The notes beneath the pieces were generated by a model. That model searched no databases. It saw only the letters and a program-made list of their open reading frames with translations, and was not told the origin of the DNA. A stretch of 64,000 nt of DNA from Certhia americana (Eukaryota; Chordata; Aves; Passeriformes; Certhiidae), in the NCBI GenBank assembly GCA_018697195.1, contig CM031864.1:16256263-16320262 (forward strand), written 5' to 3'. Positions 50,301-62,775 of the stretch are shown here, one piece after another. Every line of letters starts with the position of its first letter. The stretch's first letter is position 1. Made by a program: the position numbers and the translations under genes.

Positions 50301-53300
50301 AAAAGTTCACTTCAGACCTCTCCTCCATTAACTCCACCTCAGTGATTGCCTCTGGCTGACTGCTCCTTGACAGGGTAGCTACAGAAAACAGATCAAGGCT
50401 CCAAAACCTTTTTCCCCACATTGTTCAGTGGCTTCTATCCTCATTTTTTCATATAAAGAACAAACTAGTTCACTAACTGCAAACTACCTGCCAGACAAAT
50501 CAACTTGAAAGTGTTCTAGATTTCATTACGTGATGATAATAAACAATTCAAAGCTGAGGCCAGACTGACAGTGTGGGATTTCAGTGAATCCATTTCAAGC
50601 AACTTAACCCAAATTGATTCAGCTCAGTCCTTGAGACCTCCAGTGGTTGCCCTAGAACATACAAACCATGACATTAAGTCCATAAAAGAAAACACTTCAC
50701 ACTTTAAAAAACCACTGGCATCTACGTAGCTAAGCAAATTAAGAGAGGCACAAGAATTTAATCTCTCAGACACCTTATCACTTCCCTTTCCAGTCAGAAG
50801 AGTCGCTCCACAAGTAAATTTGCAACCAGGCTTCAGTACAGAAATCTCACCTAAGCCTTTCTACGTTGGGGTTTTTTTTCAGAAAACATGAAAACACCAG
50901 CAGATTCATTCATACAAGAGAAAATGTCTTTGAAGAACCTGAAATGTGTGGAAATTGCAGCTCGTTAAAAAGGTATATCCCAAATGTTATAGATGTGATT
51001 AACTTCCCTGCTTGCTCATGTTATGACCATCCCTCTTCCAGCGATAGAGGAGAAAGAAGAAATAAAACAAAGGAAAAAAAGAAGGAAAGAAGAGAGAGAG
51101 AGATTAGTCTTACTTCCCCTTATGTTTAAATAACACTTAATTAAGGGGAATACACTGTAACAAGGCATCTCTGAACCACAGGGTTCATAAGCTGCAAAAC
51201 ATAAATAAAAGCAATGTAAAGTTGCACTAAATTACATGACAGCAAATTGGCCACAGCCTAAAAATAAATAAAAATAAGGTGAGGGAGTTAAGACAAGGAA
51301 AAATGAAGGGGAAGTACTATTATATTTGATATCAGATTTTTTTTGAATGTTTTTCTCTTTATATTGTTTAATGCAATTGTCATTTTCTCAGAAAGTTTTC
51401 AAGCTCTCTTCTCTCCTGGGGATGTCAGTCCCAGCAGAGCAAGAAGAATACAATTAGAGCTAGCTACAAACCTGCCAGGTAACTCTTGTTCTAAGTGTTC
51501 ATTAGATGAAGATAGATCTGCCCTTTTAATTCAGAGACATTGCCTACTAAGTACAAGTTAATAACTACGTAGGACTTCAATCCCTGACAGAGTTACATAT
51601 GCAGGCTACTGTCTCTGAGAAGAGATAAAGACATGGAGAAAAGATACAGCCATCAAGTTAATCATGACCAGAAACCATTACCATCTAAGACTGAGTGTCT
51701 GATGAAGTCTGTTTCTGGGCCATTCGACATAGTTATTTATGTGTCCATGAACATATTAGAGCTAAGAAAACACTGATGTATAGATGCTGTATCACCAGAC
51801 ATGACATACAAAGGACTTACTTCCTGGTTTTGTCAGTCTTTGCTGCAGATTTCAAAACAGCAAATTAAAATTGGTTGAGGACGACCAGAAGTTCACAAGT
51901 CACACATAAACTTGCACAACACACGGTGAGACAAGTCTGCTGATAGCACAATGCAGAGGAGAATGGACACAATCTTCTGACTTCTGTATACCCTGCTGTG
52001 AGCTGCTAGCAAATCTGCAGTCTAAGATTTCTGGAGGCAACACACTGCCCATAGGCAGATCAAATCCCACACTACAAGCATGCAAGAGACATTCCTGCAG
52101 CAGCCGTTCAAGCACAGATCTCTTTTGCAAAGATTTCTCTGGGTAAGCCATGTCTGAGTCATCCTTTGCAATATATTTCCCTTTCCTCCAAACGCAGACT
52201 GGGATTTCAGCTGAAGTTGTAAAACTCTTTGTTTTATATTTGAAAAGCCTTTTGGAGGAACTTGATTTTCCTAGAATCATAGGAAGTTGCACACCTTACT
52301 GCTGCACAAGAAAGTCCTTCAACTATCTCCTGAGCCTGAATTTTCTGGTATTTATTCATAGCAACTTTAGGTCACAGCCAGCCACCTCCATTCCTTTAGG
52401 AAATCAGCCTTCTTCATAACAGGATGACATATTTGTCATCTTGCCTCGTTTACGTAAAACACTAAGATATTTTCCCCTAATCACCATTTGAAGGAATGTG
52501 CTTGCAATTTACAGAAATAAAGCAATGAGAGCACGAACTACCCAGAGTATAACTACATTGCTTGGACTGATCTCTTACCTACACTGTTGGAAAATAAGAT
52601 CTTGATGTTACCAGTGCTGCAGCAGGCCCTATTAATTTCAGTGGGTTCAATGAAAGCACAAGAGTCATCTGGGCAGCTCATTTGCAGAAACAACATCAAG
52701 TATAATAAGCTAGATCCTACAATCAAGATTAATTAGTATCACTAGGACTTAGCATAGGTGTAGAGATCGATAATGTTGATCCACTTGTGGGCTCATAGCC
52801 TTAATGCAAAGACATAATGCATTTTGTTATTACTTCACATAATTCAAGCTGATCTCCTCTAGAAAAATGAGGTCTGACCTTAACAGCTGGTTCTGCACAG
52901 GTAGAGCTTTCCTCTCCTACCACTGACATTAACTGGCATAAGGTAGAATTCTCCTCATAAGAGAAGGGTGGAAAAGAAAAACAGGAGGCCATAATGAAGA
53001 GGAATGAACCTCCTTCCCCTGAAGCACTCTCTTCTCATTGTCTGCAAGTCTTCCCAGGGTCCAGAATTAATAAAACAGATAGTAAGATAAAGTTTGTTGA
53101 TAAACTCCATACCTCATAACATCTGCCTACACTTAGCCCTGGGTAACAGTATGTAAACACGGAAGACAAATTTTAAGTAGAAAGTGTGCAATAATTGCTA
53201 GGAGGGTTATGATTTCATCCCAATAGTCCACATAGAAGTTGTAAGATTAGTTGAGTAATTAAAACAGTAATAGTTTAAGTATACATGAAATTTGCAAGCA

Positions 53301-55587
53301 CCACAAGAGCTAAATAAACTTAGGCAGTCATTTTCGTTTTCTGTTTATGATGTGCCGTAAACTCGTCCCCTTCATTGCCACATGTACTCATCAGTAAGAG
53401 CCTCACAGAGCTCTCATGCTCTCAGAATTCCCTTTGAGAAATCAGAGTGAAAGGCCGGTAATTAACTCCTTAGAAGTGCTATGAAAGAAGCGAGTTTTCA
53501 AGAAAAAAGTTAAATGATCCACACTTTTGATTTCTTTTTTCAATTTTTTATTTTCTCCTTTATGGCATTTCCTTTAATAAACACCAGAAAATTGTTGGTC
53601 TAAGAAAGATTACTATATAAGTTTATTTTTTGTCTCAAAAAAACCCCAGACATATTTATTCCTAAATCTATTGGAAGATGTACTATTGGAAGCTTTATAA
53701 AACAAAGATTTCTCCTATTGCCACAATTATTTGCAAAGCAAAACAGGAAGATGGAAAATACTATTCTTCATTAATATACTATTTTTTCAACACCATTGGA
53801 CTGAAGTAAACAAATAAAGAAGATAAAGATGTGCACATTCTCCATCTCATTTTTCTGTGCCTCAGTTCCAGAATTTCATCAGGTTTTTAAAGGATCCAAC
53901 TTAGAGAGTCAACTATGCAAGTGTGATATCACTTTGTCTAGAAGTCAAGGACAATTAATGGTTACATTATTGAAAATCTGTTGTGGTGGTAGTGGTTTGG
54001 GGTTGTTTTTTTAGACTGATGTTGTGGCTACATTTCTTTTATAAAGTTCTATAGTTTCACTTAATTCCTAAGAGAAGGAACTTCATTCCCTCCCAAAGTA
54101 GACTCGAAGTGTGAATTTTAGCATTCTTGCTTTATGAGACAAGAATTTCCTTTAACAGGTATCAATATTACTTGCAAACTCTAATAACCTTTACCCCACC
54201 TCATTAACAAGGTTACTAACTCTTAGAGCTTGTGCTTAAAAAGGTGGTGAGCTGGCCCAGTATTGCTCTGCCCCACTCGTCTGCTAAGAGCATATGTAGA
54301 ATCATATCCTATTTCTTCTTTCCAAGAGTTTCACTTTGCCCACAGCTAGGCACATCTCTACCTTATTGTCCCTCTAGACCTACATCACTCATTTAAACAA
54401 GCAAGATCAACCAGAAGCCTAAAGAAGAAATTACATTTTTTCCTGGTAAAGTTTTGTCAGTAGCAAGTATAAGAATATAATTTACACCTATCTGGTGCCC
54501 TTCACATGTCAATCCTGATTTCTATATGCATCACTATGTAAGCTCTTTCATAGGTGATATATTGGACTAGTTAGAATTGTTCTAAAAAATACCTTTGATT
54601 TTGCTTACAGTATCCTGAACATTTACCTAAAGAGTTCTGTACTCTGCTTAAGGGTTCACAGGGTGTGTCTTGTACCAGAAACACTGAAAGTCTCAGCTAT
54701 TCACTTTTCCTGGTCTTTGTGACAAAATCTTTAATAACACAACCTGAAGAAAAGAAACAATTAAAGGCCTTAGCCAGCATTACTGATATCCATTTCATTC
54801 TGTTTGCTATTCTAGCTTGCTAATTGACTGCAGGGATGACCTAATAGAATAATGGCTGAAGAAACTGCATTCAGATATTTTAAGGCACAGGCTGAAGTCA
54901 GGATTCCATATAACGCTAAATTCTTGGACTTACGTACTTAACTGCCTTCTATTCTGGGACTCATTTGGAATATTCCCTCTTGCTCAGTAATTCACTGTCA
55001 CAGTACTCAAATGCAGAGTTACAATTGTCCAGGACTGCCTTGTGCTTTCCAGACTCTAATAGAAGAACTATTAAGCATCAGACCTTTAGCTAAGCTAATA
55101 TTTACCAAACCAGGTTCGCTTTAGATTCCTGTGCCACTGCACTTCCATCAAAGAATCTAGGACCTTGTCCTTCCAAACTGTGTCAGTAACATTTGGAACA
55201 CAAAAAAAGATTACAGGCCTGGTCTTGACAGGGGTAATAATACACTCTAGGCTACCCTCAACAGGCAGGCTAGGTTAAGCATGAACCAAAGCCAGCCACC
55301 AATGTTAGAGAGAATCTCAAAGCTTCACTAACTTTGTTAACACCAACGCTTATCTATGAAATTTCTCTGGGGCACAATCTGTGTTTCCTTCTGACCACAT
55401 CTTGCAAACAAGACACGCAAGCACATTGGTTCTTCTTTGCAATGCGACCAGGCAAGGAGATGAACTGCATTAATGGGCCACATCCATGCTGACAAGTATA
55501 CGAAGTCACTAAGTCACAGTAATCCAGTCATTTCTGATTACTTCTTTATATCCCTCAACATCTGTTCTCAAAGCCAGTTCAAGTGAA
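50301..55587. other. Gene-free interval
   Basis: No exon supported. A purine tract lies at 51,069-51,103 and ends in (GA)n. A 130-codon minus frame (51,900-52,292) is the longest in the desert and overlaps an 89-codon + frame, so it is treated as chance. A MIR-like string TGTGCCTCAGTTCCAG occurs at 53,857-53,872 without enough context to call an element. Confidence 0.5.
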
Positions 55588-55593
55588 GTTGAA
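55588..55593. repeat. Target-site duplication, left copy (GTTGAA)
   Basis: Six bases repeated exactly at 55,927-55,932 on the other side of the LTR. Confidence 0.85.
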
Positions 55594-55926
55594 TGTTGTA
55601 TTCCCTTTAGGAATGTATTTTCCCCCAAAACCCCTCCCCCAGAAACTGTAACCGGCCTGGGTTACCTGCCCCCTGGTCTCTTGACCTATGGGATCGGACA
55701 GGTAACCTGACCCCGACCCCAAAGGTGATAAAAACCCCTCTCCCCCCATGTGATATCTCTCTCTCCGGATTTCCCTTCAAGGAATAAAGGCCTTGGAATA
55801 CATCCTGGGGTAAGAGGGCCTCTTTTGCAACTCTCTCTACCCTATTCTGTAGTTCCCTCTTCCAATACTCCCCCTAAATCTGGGCTGGCAGCTTGTGGGG
55901 GGGTTAAAGGGACAGGAGAAACTACA
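55594..55926 (+). mobile_element. Solo LTR with 6-bp duplication, ERVK/alpharetrovirus-like (333 bp)
   Basis: The element runs from TGTTGTATTCC to GAAACTACA, with TG...CA ends that form a near-perfect terminal inverted repeat (TGTTGT against the complement TGTAGT). It is bracketed by the exact duplication GTTGAA. It has LTR promoter anatomy on + : a TATA-like ATAAAAA at 55,728-55,734 and AATAAA at 55,783-55,788, giving a short R region. U3 is C-rich with a 9-base inverted repeat (GGTTACCTG 55,660-55,668; CAGGTAACC 55,699-55,707). GC content is far above the surroundings. Six-base duplications are typical of class II (ERVK/alpharetroviral) integration; that assignment is inference from duplication length. 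No viral coding region is present. Confidence 0.9.
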
Positions 55927-55932
55927 GTTGAA
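55927..55932. repeat. Target-site duplication, right copy (GTTGAA)
   Basis: Exact match to the left copy; the next base differs in context from the left flank, so the duplication length is fixed at six. Confidence 0.85.
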
Positions 55933-57420
55933 ACATTCAGAATCATTCTATCATGGTCAAAATGAGAAATGATGGTATAAAAGCCTTTCTTTCCCCCTCC
56001 CCTCCATCCCGTTTGTACGCACTGTGCCCCAAACACACCGTGCACCACAAGCCACTTCATGGCTGTTTCCATGGGCCCACTAAAACACTAATTCACACCA
56101 CTGACACTGAAGCTGTGCTAGCACAGACTTCACTGAATAAGAACCTTTCTAAAATAGTGACTTTCAGACAATCTGCAAGCAAAGTTTTCCTCTGTAATTG
56201 CCTGTCCACACAGCACAGAAATTAAACCACTGGCTTCATGAGGACTGAGTCTCTATATAAATTTGTGTATGTGAAAGATTATTAACTGTATCAAACAGCT
56301 ACTCACATATAAGTCAGTTAAACTGTAATTTCAGTAAAAATGTGCATCGATACTGTAAAATAGTCTTAATTTCTTTTATGTGTAACTGTGTGCATATGTT
56401 CATAAACTTTTTTTCCACTGCATGATAGTACCTCAGATTGTCAGGTTTGTTTGGTGCTCAACAGTGGAAGTATAAGCACACTTAAAATGCTTCAACTTTG
56501 CTAGGAATAGTGATAATTTAATGTTGACTTCTGCCATTCCTATTTCCTAAAAAAAAAAAAAAATACCAAAACAAAAGAACCTAAAACAACCCCCCAAAGT
56601 TTAACTTGCATTCCTAAAGCAAACAGAATACTGTTGGTCTGTAGGGATACAGAGATGCAGTAGCATATACAGAACAAATGTTAATGATGCTTGCATGAAG
56701 CTGAATCTATCAAAAATGCTCCTGCTTATGAATTTCACATGAACTGCATAGAGTAAAACCAAACCCAAACAAAGAGCTGTAATTGCTTCCATAGAGCATT
56801 TTGCATTGGTCCAATTAGCCGAACATAACATCCAATATTAGGAGGGAATGAGAATGCACGTAGGTATAGTCTGTAACAGAAAGCACACGTTTATGGATAG
56901 GTGAAGAAAACCACCAACCCTCGACACAGGCAGGAAGCTGAACAGAAACGGTCTCATCACATGGTGCCACGAGGAAAGAGAAACCATTTCTTCCCAGACA
57001 CTCAAACCAATTTTGAAGCTCTGAGAAGCTTATTACTCTGCAGATTAACTCAACAGTGCCAACCCCCCCAAAAAAAACTGCCAATCATCACAAATAAAAA
57101 TGTTTTGCCCTTTAAACTGTTACAAACGGCATTTACAGCCCCCACTCACCACAACCTCCTGGGCCACTGCTCCAGGTCCCCAGGGCGGCTGGTGGCTGCT
57201 TGAGACAAGCGTGAACTCTCCTTCCTGAGCTACCTGCCATCGCCACCCAACAAGCTGAGGGCTTCACCTGTCTGCTGAGCCCAGGAGAGCCGAGCCCCAG
57301 CAACCCACAATACCAGGAATGTGTCACATGCCCCCCAAACCCCGCCAGCACAGGAGGAAACGACAGCATTCCCAGCGCTGGAGCATAACGGATGGGGAAG
57401 GGCCAGCAGCGCAGTGTGCG
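55933..57420. other. Gene-free interval, shore of CpG island 2
   Basis: No exon supported. It holds an A15 run at 56,549-56,563 and becomes GC-rich from about 57,130. Frames of 60-100 codons on both strands overlap one another and show no protein family. Confidence 0.5.
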
Positions 57421-57840
57421 GGGAGGGAGCTGAGGGACAGTGAGGGGGCATGGGGGGCTGTGAGGGAGCACTGAGGGGCTGAGGGGCTGTGAGGGGAGGC
57501 TGGGGGGCGCTGAGGGGCAGTGAGGAGGCGCTGAGGGGAGGCTGAGGGGCTGTGAAGGGGCGCTGAGGGGCTGTGAGGGGAGGCTGAGGGGCGCTGAGGG
57601 GCAGTGAGGGGGCGCTGAGGGGCAGTGCGGGGCGCTGAGGGGCAGTGCGGGGCTGTGAAGGGGCCCTGAGGGGCTGTGAAGGGGCCCTGAGGGGCTGTGA
57701 GGGGAGGCTGAGGGGCTGTGAGGGGAGGCTGAGGGGCTGTGAGGGGCTGTGAGGGGAGGCTGAGGGGCGCTGAGGGGCAGTGCGGGGCGCTGAGGGGCTG
57801 TGAAGGGGCGCTGAGGGGCAGTGCGGGGAGGCTGAGGGGC
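57421..57840. repeat. G-rich minisatellite of GCTGAGGGGC/GCTGTGAGGGG units
   Basis: About 420 bases consist of near-identical 10-13-base units such as GCTGAGGGGC, GCTGTGAGGGGAG, AGTGCGGGGC and GCTGTGAAGGGGC in shifting order. The + strand has a run of four or more Gs in nearly every unit, making it strongly G-quadruplex-prone, and C is scarce. It abuts the promoter island, ending about 545 bases before the start codon. Very long frames (344 and 349 codons on -, 408 on +) run into or through it. They translate the repeat (Ser-Pro-rich on the minus strand) and are rejected as genes. Confidence 0.92.
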
Positions 57841-58930
57841 CTCGCGCCCGCCTTCCTGCGCCTCGCGCCGCTCTGCCCGCGCGGGGGAGGTGGGGCCGGG
57901 GGCGCGCGCCGCTCGCCGCCTCCGAGGGAGCCCGCTCTTACTGCCCGCACAGTCACGTGCTGCGGGAGCCGCAAAGCAGCGACGCCTTTGCGACAGGGTG
58001 ACAGCCAAATGGTGCGACATCGGCGGCGGCCGCAGGCGCAGCAGCCGCGGCGGCCCCAGCGCTGCCAGGGCCGAGCGCCGCGCCCGGGCGGGGAGCGCAC
58101 CGCGGGCACCGCTCGGCGGGGAACGCACCGCGCCGCTCCGCACCGCACCGCGGGGAACGCGCGGCACCGCGCCCCACAGCCCACCGCCACCCCCATGAGA
58201 GTAGAGGGGTCAGCGGCGGCCCCCCCCCGCGCATCGCCGCCCGCCTGCCTGAGCACGGAGCGCTCCCCCCGCCCCCGATGCGCCCTTAGTCCCGGCCCCG
58301 GACCCGCCTCCCTCGCTCCCCTCCCCGCCGGCGGCGGCGGCAGCGGCAGCAGCAGCCCAGGTGCGGACTTCAAACCCCGGCGAAATGGCGTCCAACGCGG
58401 CCGAGAGGGAGATCCTCTTCGAGCTGCAGGTAAGCGGCGAGGGGCGCCGCCCCAGCCCCACTCTCCTCCCTTCCTGGCGGGGAGGACGGCGGAACCGCCG
58501 CGCCCCGCCGCCCCCTGCCCGCCGCTCCGTGCGGGACGCCCACCCCACCCCGGGCCGGGCCGGGGGGCCGGCGGAAGACCGTGCCCACCCCGGGCCTCTT
58601 CCCGCTGCTCTCCCCCGGGAGCGGAGGCGCCGCCGCCCGGTCACGGCCCCACCCCGCCGTCGGCCGCGACCCGCTTTTGTCTGCGCTCGGCTCCCTCCTT
58701 CCCCGCCGAGCGGCCGCGTCCCTCCGGCGGGGCCTGCCAGGGCCGCGCCCCCGGCCGCGGCTCCGCTGCCCCGGCATCTCCCTCCGCCCGCAGCCGCTAC
58801 CGGGGCCGCAGCTCTCGCCGTTCCCCCCCGCCCCGGCACAGCGCTCGTCCGCACCGGGCCCGGAGGGCTCCCGCTGTCCGCCCCACGCCCGCGTCAGGGT
58901 CAGGCAAAGAGCCTGTCTCTCCTCTGGACA
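57841..58930 (+). promoter_or_regulatory. CpG island 2, promoter of the gene starting at 58,385
   Basis: Over a kilobase of very high GC content with dense CpG. It includes a CACGTG E-box with a T before it (57,954-57,959), GC-box strings such as CCCCGCCCCCG (about 58,266-58,276) and CGG-rich text just upstream of the start codon. No TATA box is apparent, as usual for CpG-island promoters with dispersed starts. The transcription start is not determined; it most likely lies between about 58,000 and 58,370. The island continues about 500 bases into the first intron. Whether it also fires leftward is unknown. Confidence 0.8.
58385..58429 (+). CDS. First coding exon of an unrecognised gene (15 residues)
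   Basis: ATG at 58,385 sits in a good initiation context (G at -3, G at +4) inside the CpG island. It opens a frame encoding MASNAAEREILFELQ, closed by the consensus donor CAG|GTAAGC at 58,429/58,430. The exon ends in phase 0. The peptide is acidic-amphipathic (EREILFELQ), could start a helix, and has no signal peptide. The same frame is open for some codons upstream but without an ATG, so this is the first AUG in that frame near the donor. I do not recognise the protein family from so few residues and give no symbol. Support comes from the combination of island, Kozak context and donor; the rest of the gene lies to the right of the window or further inside it as exons I could not place. Confidence 0.65.
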
Positions 58931-61900
58931 TGGCACCGCAGCGGCTTCCTCATTGCAGGCCTTGAACGCCGAGCTTGGGAAGAGGAGAAAATGGTGCGAT
59001 CAACGTTATTTGTTACACGGCGAGGGTTCTTCTCGCCACAAAAAAAAAAAAAACCAATCCCAGAAGACCCCCGCAACACTGTTTAACATTGAAAGCTCAA
59101 GGCTTAGAGGTTTCCATCCCTGTAATTTGAGCGGGTTTGGTTTCCTATGCAACTGTTACTTTTCTGCTTGTCAGCTGTAAGGTTAGATGCAATTCCGGAG
59201 CTTCACTTTTGTGCTCTTATCTTTAAATGTCAGCACAACCTGCTACCTCTTCAGCTTCCTTGTTCCGAAGAAAGCTTGCTTTATTTTTCTTTCCTTTTTT
59301 TATTTTTTTTTTTTTTGATTATCCATCACTAAATTTTTGCAAGTTATGTTTATCCAGGCAAAGAATGTGTCTCTGAATTTGTTAGTTGGACAATGAACCA
59401 AAGTAAGAAGTCCATAAATGGAAAGTATTGAATTTAATGGTCAAATAAAAATTAGAAAGGCACGTTTTAAAAAACAGTCGTTTTGTTTCCTTAATGTTGT
59501 TAACTTCTCCTGTAATTCTGAATGTTGGAGGTGTGCTCACTTGAGTAGCAAAGGAAGAGAAGGCACAACAGATGTAGGAGTCTACTTAATATTGTAGCAC
59601 ATGAGATGGCTGAAGGCTAAGAATCCATCTAAAATGCTGAACTTTAATCAGTGGCTTGTAAGTGCCTAGGAAGAATCAGTATGTTAATACAAACTTGATA
59701 CGATGATATATAAGCTGGTAAACCTGTTTGAAGTGGAGAGCTCTGTGAATAATGAACTGTAGTAGTGTTTTAAGTAAGCTAAATGGAAGCAACGTTTCTG
59801 TAGAAGTACCCAAAGCAGGGTTCTGATTACTTTAAGCAGAAATAAGTGGAGATTTTTGTTTGGGAGGGATCGGAAAGGTTGTGTTTGGTTTTGTTTTGCT
59901 AATTTTTTGCTTGAAAGATGAGGCTGACAGTGACACTAATTTTAAAAAATTTTTTAAAAACCCACCAACCGACCAAAAAACGTAGGATGGATTACATTCT
60001 TTGGTTGCACTATCTCTTCCATTATATATGGTTACTTCTGTATTAATAAATACAGTTTCTTGCACAAGACAGAAAGGTTAAGTTAATATGAGATTGCCAG
60101 TGGGGTTTAAGTTTTGTGAACTGCTAACTTTTAGGGTTTTTTAAGAGGAACTTTCATATCAGAAAGAAGTGCTGTAAAGATGGTGGGCTTTTTGCCATGC
60201 TGTATATTAGCAATGAAATACAAAGGCATCAATATAATTCTGCTTGGGAATACCTCAAAACAAATTGCTCTTCGTATACCTGTACATAAAAGTGGCTTTA
60301 GTGGTACGGTCTGAAAGTAAAGGGAACTACAGTGAAGTGTGAGATACGCCATTTCCCTCATGTTTCCTTAGGAGGGAACTTCCTCAATCATAAGAACTCT
60401 AACTTAAAAACTGCTTATGTGTGAAACGGACTTTTGCTTGCTTATTGCAATCCTGCACCGAGAGATGAGGAAGTTGTAGAATTCATGACTACAGTAAAGG
60501 TTTAAAGGGTCGAGTACATGGGTTGATCTAGATCACGGGACATCTGTGGTTTGGATGTTTTGTTAATAGATGCGATAACTTACTGGAAACAAGCTAAACG
60601 CAGTGTAAATGCCAAGCTTGTTCCTGACATGGACTTTAAAGTATCAGTCAGTGATCAATATAACATTGCTTTGTGCTGTGTGCACCTGGTTATGACAGCC
60701 CTGTGTACTCCAGCATGCTGTAAGAAAACTGTTAGGTTGGAGTGAAGTTGATGTAGTTATGGATCAATTGAATGCTCCCAACAGAAAGATTGGCAGACTG
60801 TCACAACTTCTGACTAACAGGATGTGAAGTGGATTCTGAGAAAATATGAAAAATAAAAGAGCAAATGACTAGTTGCTAATAAGAAAGTGGTAAAACATAG
60901 ATGTGGTACATGTACTTGTTTCAAAGGCTTAATTAAACAGGCCTTAAATAGACCCTAGATCTCACTTCTCACAATGAAAGTTTTGTATTTTAAATAAGTG
61001 ATGCCATATGGGATAGAGCAATTTCTTATAAACCTCTGCTAGCAAAAGTCCACTTAGTATTTTTGTCCTGCTTTTTCTACAAAATATCGTATCAATTCTT
61101 CTATATTTTATTTTACTTTAAGCACTTTACAGACAGATAGTAGGATGTAGAAAATATATCTTGCTACGTAGCAAGTTTTAAATGAAGTTTGTGTATTGTG
61201 AAAAATGCAATGCTTATTTCTCAGTAGTTAGCAAATGCAAAGTACAAGGTAAACTTGGCGATGGGCAAATCCTCTTTTTAGTTTGTTCTGGTAGCTTCAC
61301 CAGTGAAATTGCCTGATTACTAAAGATTTAAAGATTACATAAAGCCAGATTACCCTTTTTTGCTTCCTTTTATCTCCAGTATAGGTTCTTTAGTAGGAGG
61401 AGGAATGACCTTGGGTAAGAACCAGTATTGCTGATGTTGCCTTGCCTTCCAAAATTCTGCTGTCCTTCTCTGGGCTTGCATCCCTTAGAACTTTGTACAC
61501 CAGGTAAACTAGCCTCTCCAGTGCTTGCTCTCAGGTTATTGCACAGTCTTTAACTCTTTGCTTCCTGGTGGAAGTGGTAATTATATTTCTTCAAAGAAAT
61601 TAATAGCATACAGTGCTGCCATTTGTTAAAGAAGTCATCCACAAAATATTTTTAAGTTTTTTATGGAAAATAGTTTGGGTTTTTTGTTTTTTCCAAATCA
61701 TTTTTAAAAAGATTTCTGTGAAGTGTGTATGCTTTCTTGGCAGTTATGGTAGATGTTAGTATAATAAATTGGTATGGCTGGGCTAACAGAAATTATTGGT
61801 AAGAGTATTTAAATGAAACCATTGTGTATGCACAGTGATTGCACTTGTGGACTTCTAGGTGTTCACCACCTCTTCTTTTCTAGACAGTACTGTAAATCTT

Positions 61901-62599
61901 CTATCTTGGGGGATTTATTGTTAATATTAGAGAATTTATTTTACAAAAATTTTTGCCTCACTCAAAGTTGTGTTTTGCAAAGCAATACTTGTTTAGTATC
62001 AGGGGAAAAGAGTGGATTACTTGGGTTTATTTAAACGAAATTGTTTGGTCAAGATAGAGAACTTGGGCTATGCCCTGAAATGGATAAACACGTAACAAAC
62101 CCTCCATTACTTCAAATGGAAACATTAAAGGCTCTACCTGGAATTAATTTTTCAAGCTTAACCATCATACATATTTTTAGTATTACAGAACATTGTGAAA
62201 AATGTCTTTATACTGGTCAGCATAAAGGGATTTTTTTAATGGATATTTTGGTTTAGTACCCTGGTCACCTAGTTTCCTATGGTGCTGTACTTAGGGATCA
62301 TAAAGCATAAATTTCCTGACAGAATCATGTTTACAGGCCATGGTAATTTTTTTTTTTTAAATAGTGATGAACAGTACCACAACTGAAATATATGTAAATT
62401 ACGGTTATATGATGGTACATCTGGTATAGTATTTGGTTTGTTTTATTTTTCCATTTCATATCTAGGGCAAGAATATTTGTCAAATTAATGTGATTGAACA
62501 ATGCTTAGTATTTTGTTGGTCTGCATGATACAAACTGGACAGGTGAGTCTGAGGTTATACAACTATGTTGTATATAAATGTGTATAAAATTGGGCACTT
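58430..62599 (+). other. Probable first intron
   Basis: Begins with GTAAGC. The first 500 bases are the remainder of the CpG island, where overlapping frames of up to 408 codons are artefacts of GC richness. An A14 run lies at 59,040-59,053 and a T-rich tract at 59,281-59,316. From about 59,050 the sequence is AT-rich with no frame beyond 77 codons. No second coding exon could be identified. Confidence 0.55.
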
Positions 62600-62604
62600 G
62601 TTAA

Positions 62605-62775
62605 ACTACTAGCTGGGACTCTGAAAACCTGTATTTCATTCCTGGCTTCTCTGTTCTCAGCTAGGTGACATTAGACAGATGACTTTGCTTACTCATGTCT
62701 CAGGTCCCTCATCTTTAGAATAGAGGTAATGATGCCTTGCTTTTTTGGAATTAGAAAGTACTGGGTGTTTATTAT
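62605..62775 (+). mobile_element. Ancient MIR SINE
   Basis: The order of words follows the MIR consensus well: CATTCCTGGCTTCTC, then CAGCTAGGTGACATTAGACAG (consensus 'agctgtgtgaccttgggca'), GTCTCAGGTCCCTCATC (consensus 'cctcagtttcctcatc'), TTTAGAATAGAGGTAATGATGCC (consensus 'tgtaaaatggggataatgatacc'), and GTTTATTATTAGCTG near the 3' end. It lies in the same orientation as the presumed gene, in its first intron. Family assignment is by eye from memory of the consensus. Confidence 0.65.

Noticed and set aside
51900..52292. 130-codon minus-strand frame
   Set aside because: Overlaps an 89-codon + frame, has no recognisable family, and its length is within chance expectation for 64 kb.
53857..53895. 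MIR-like string TGTGCCTCAGTTCCAG
   Set aside because: Only one consensus word matches; too little context to call an element.
57133..58965. Very long open frames of 344, 349 and 408 codons on both strands
   Set aside because: They translate the G-rich minisatellite and CpG island, overlap each other in several frames, have Ser/Pro- or Arg/Gly/Ala-only composition, and one runs through the exon donor at 58,430.
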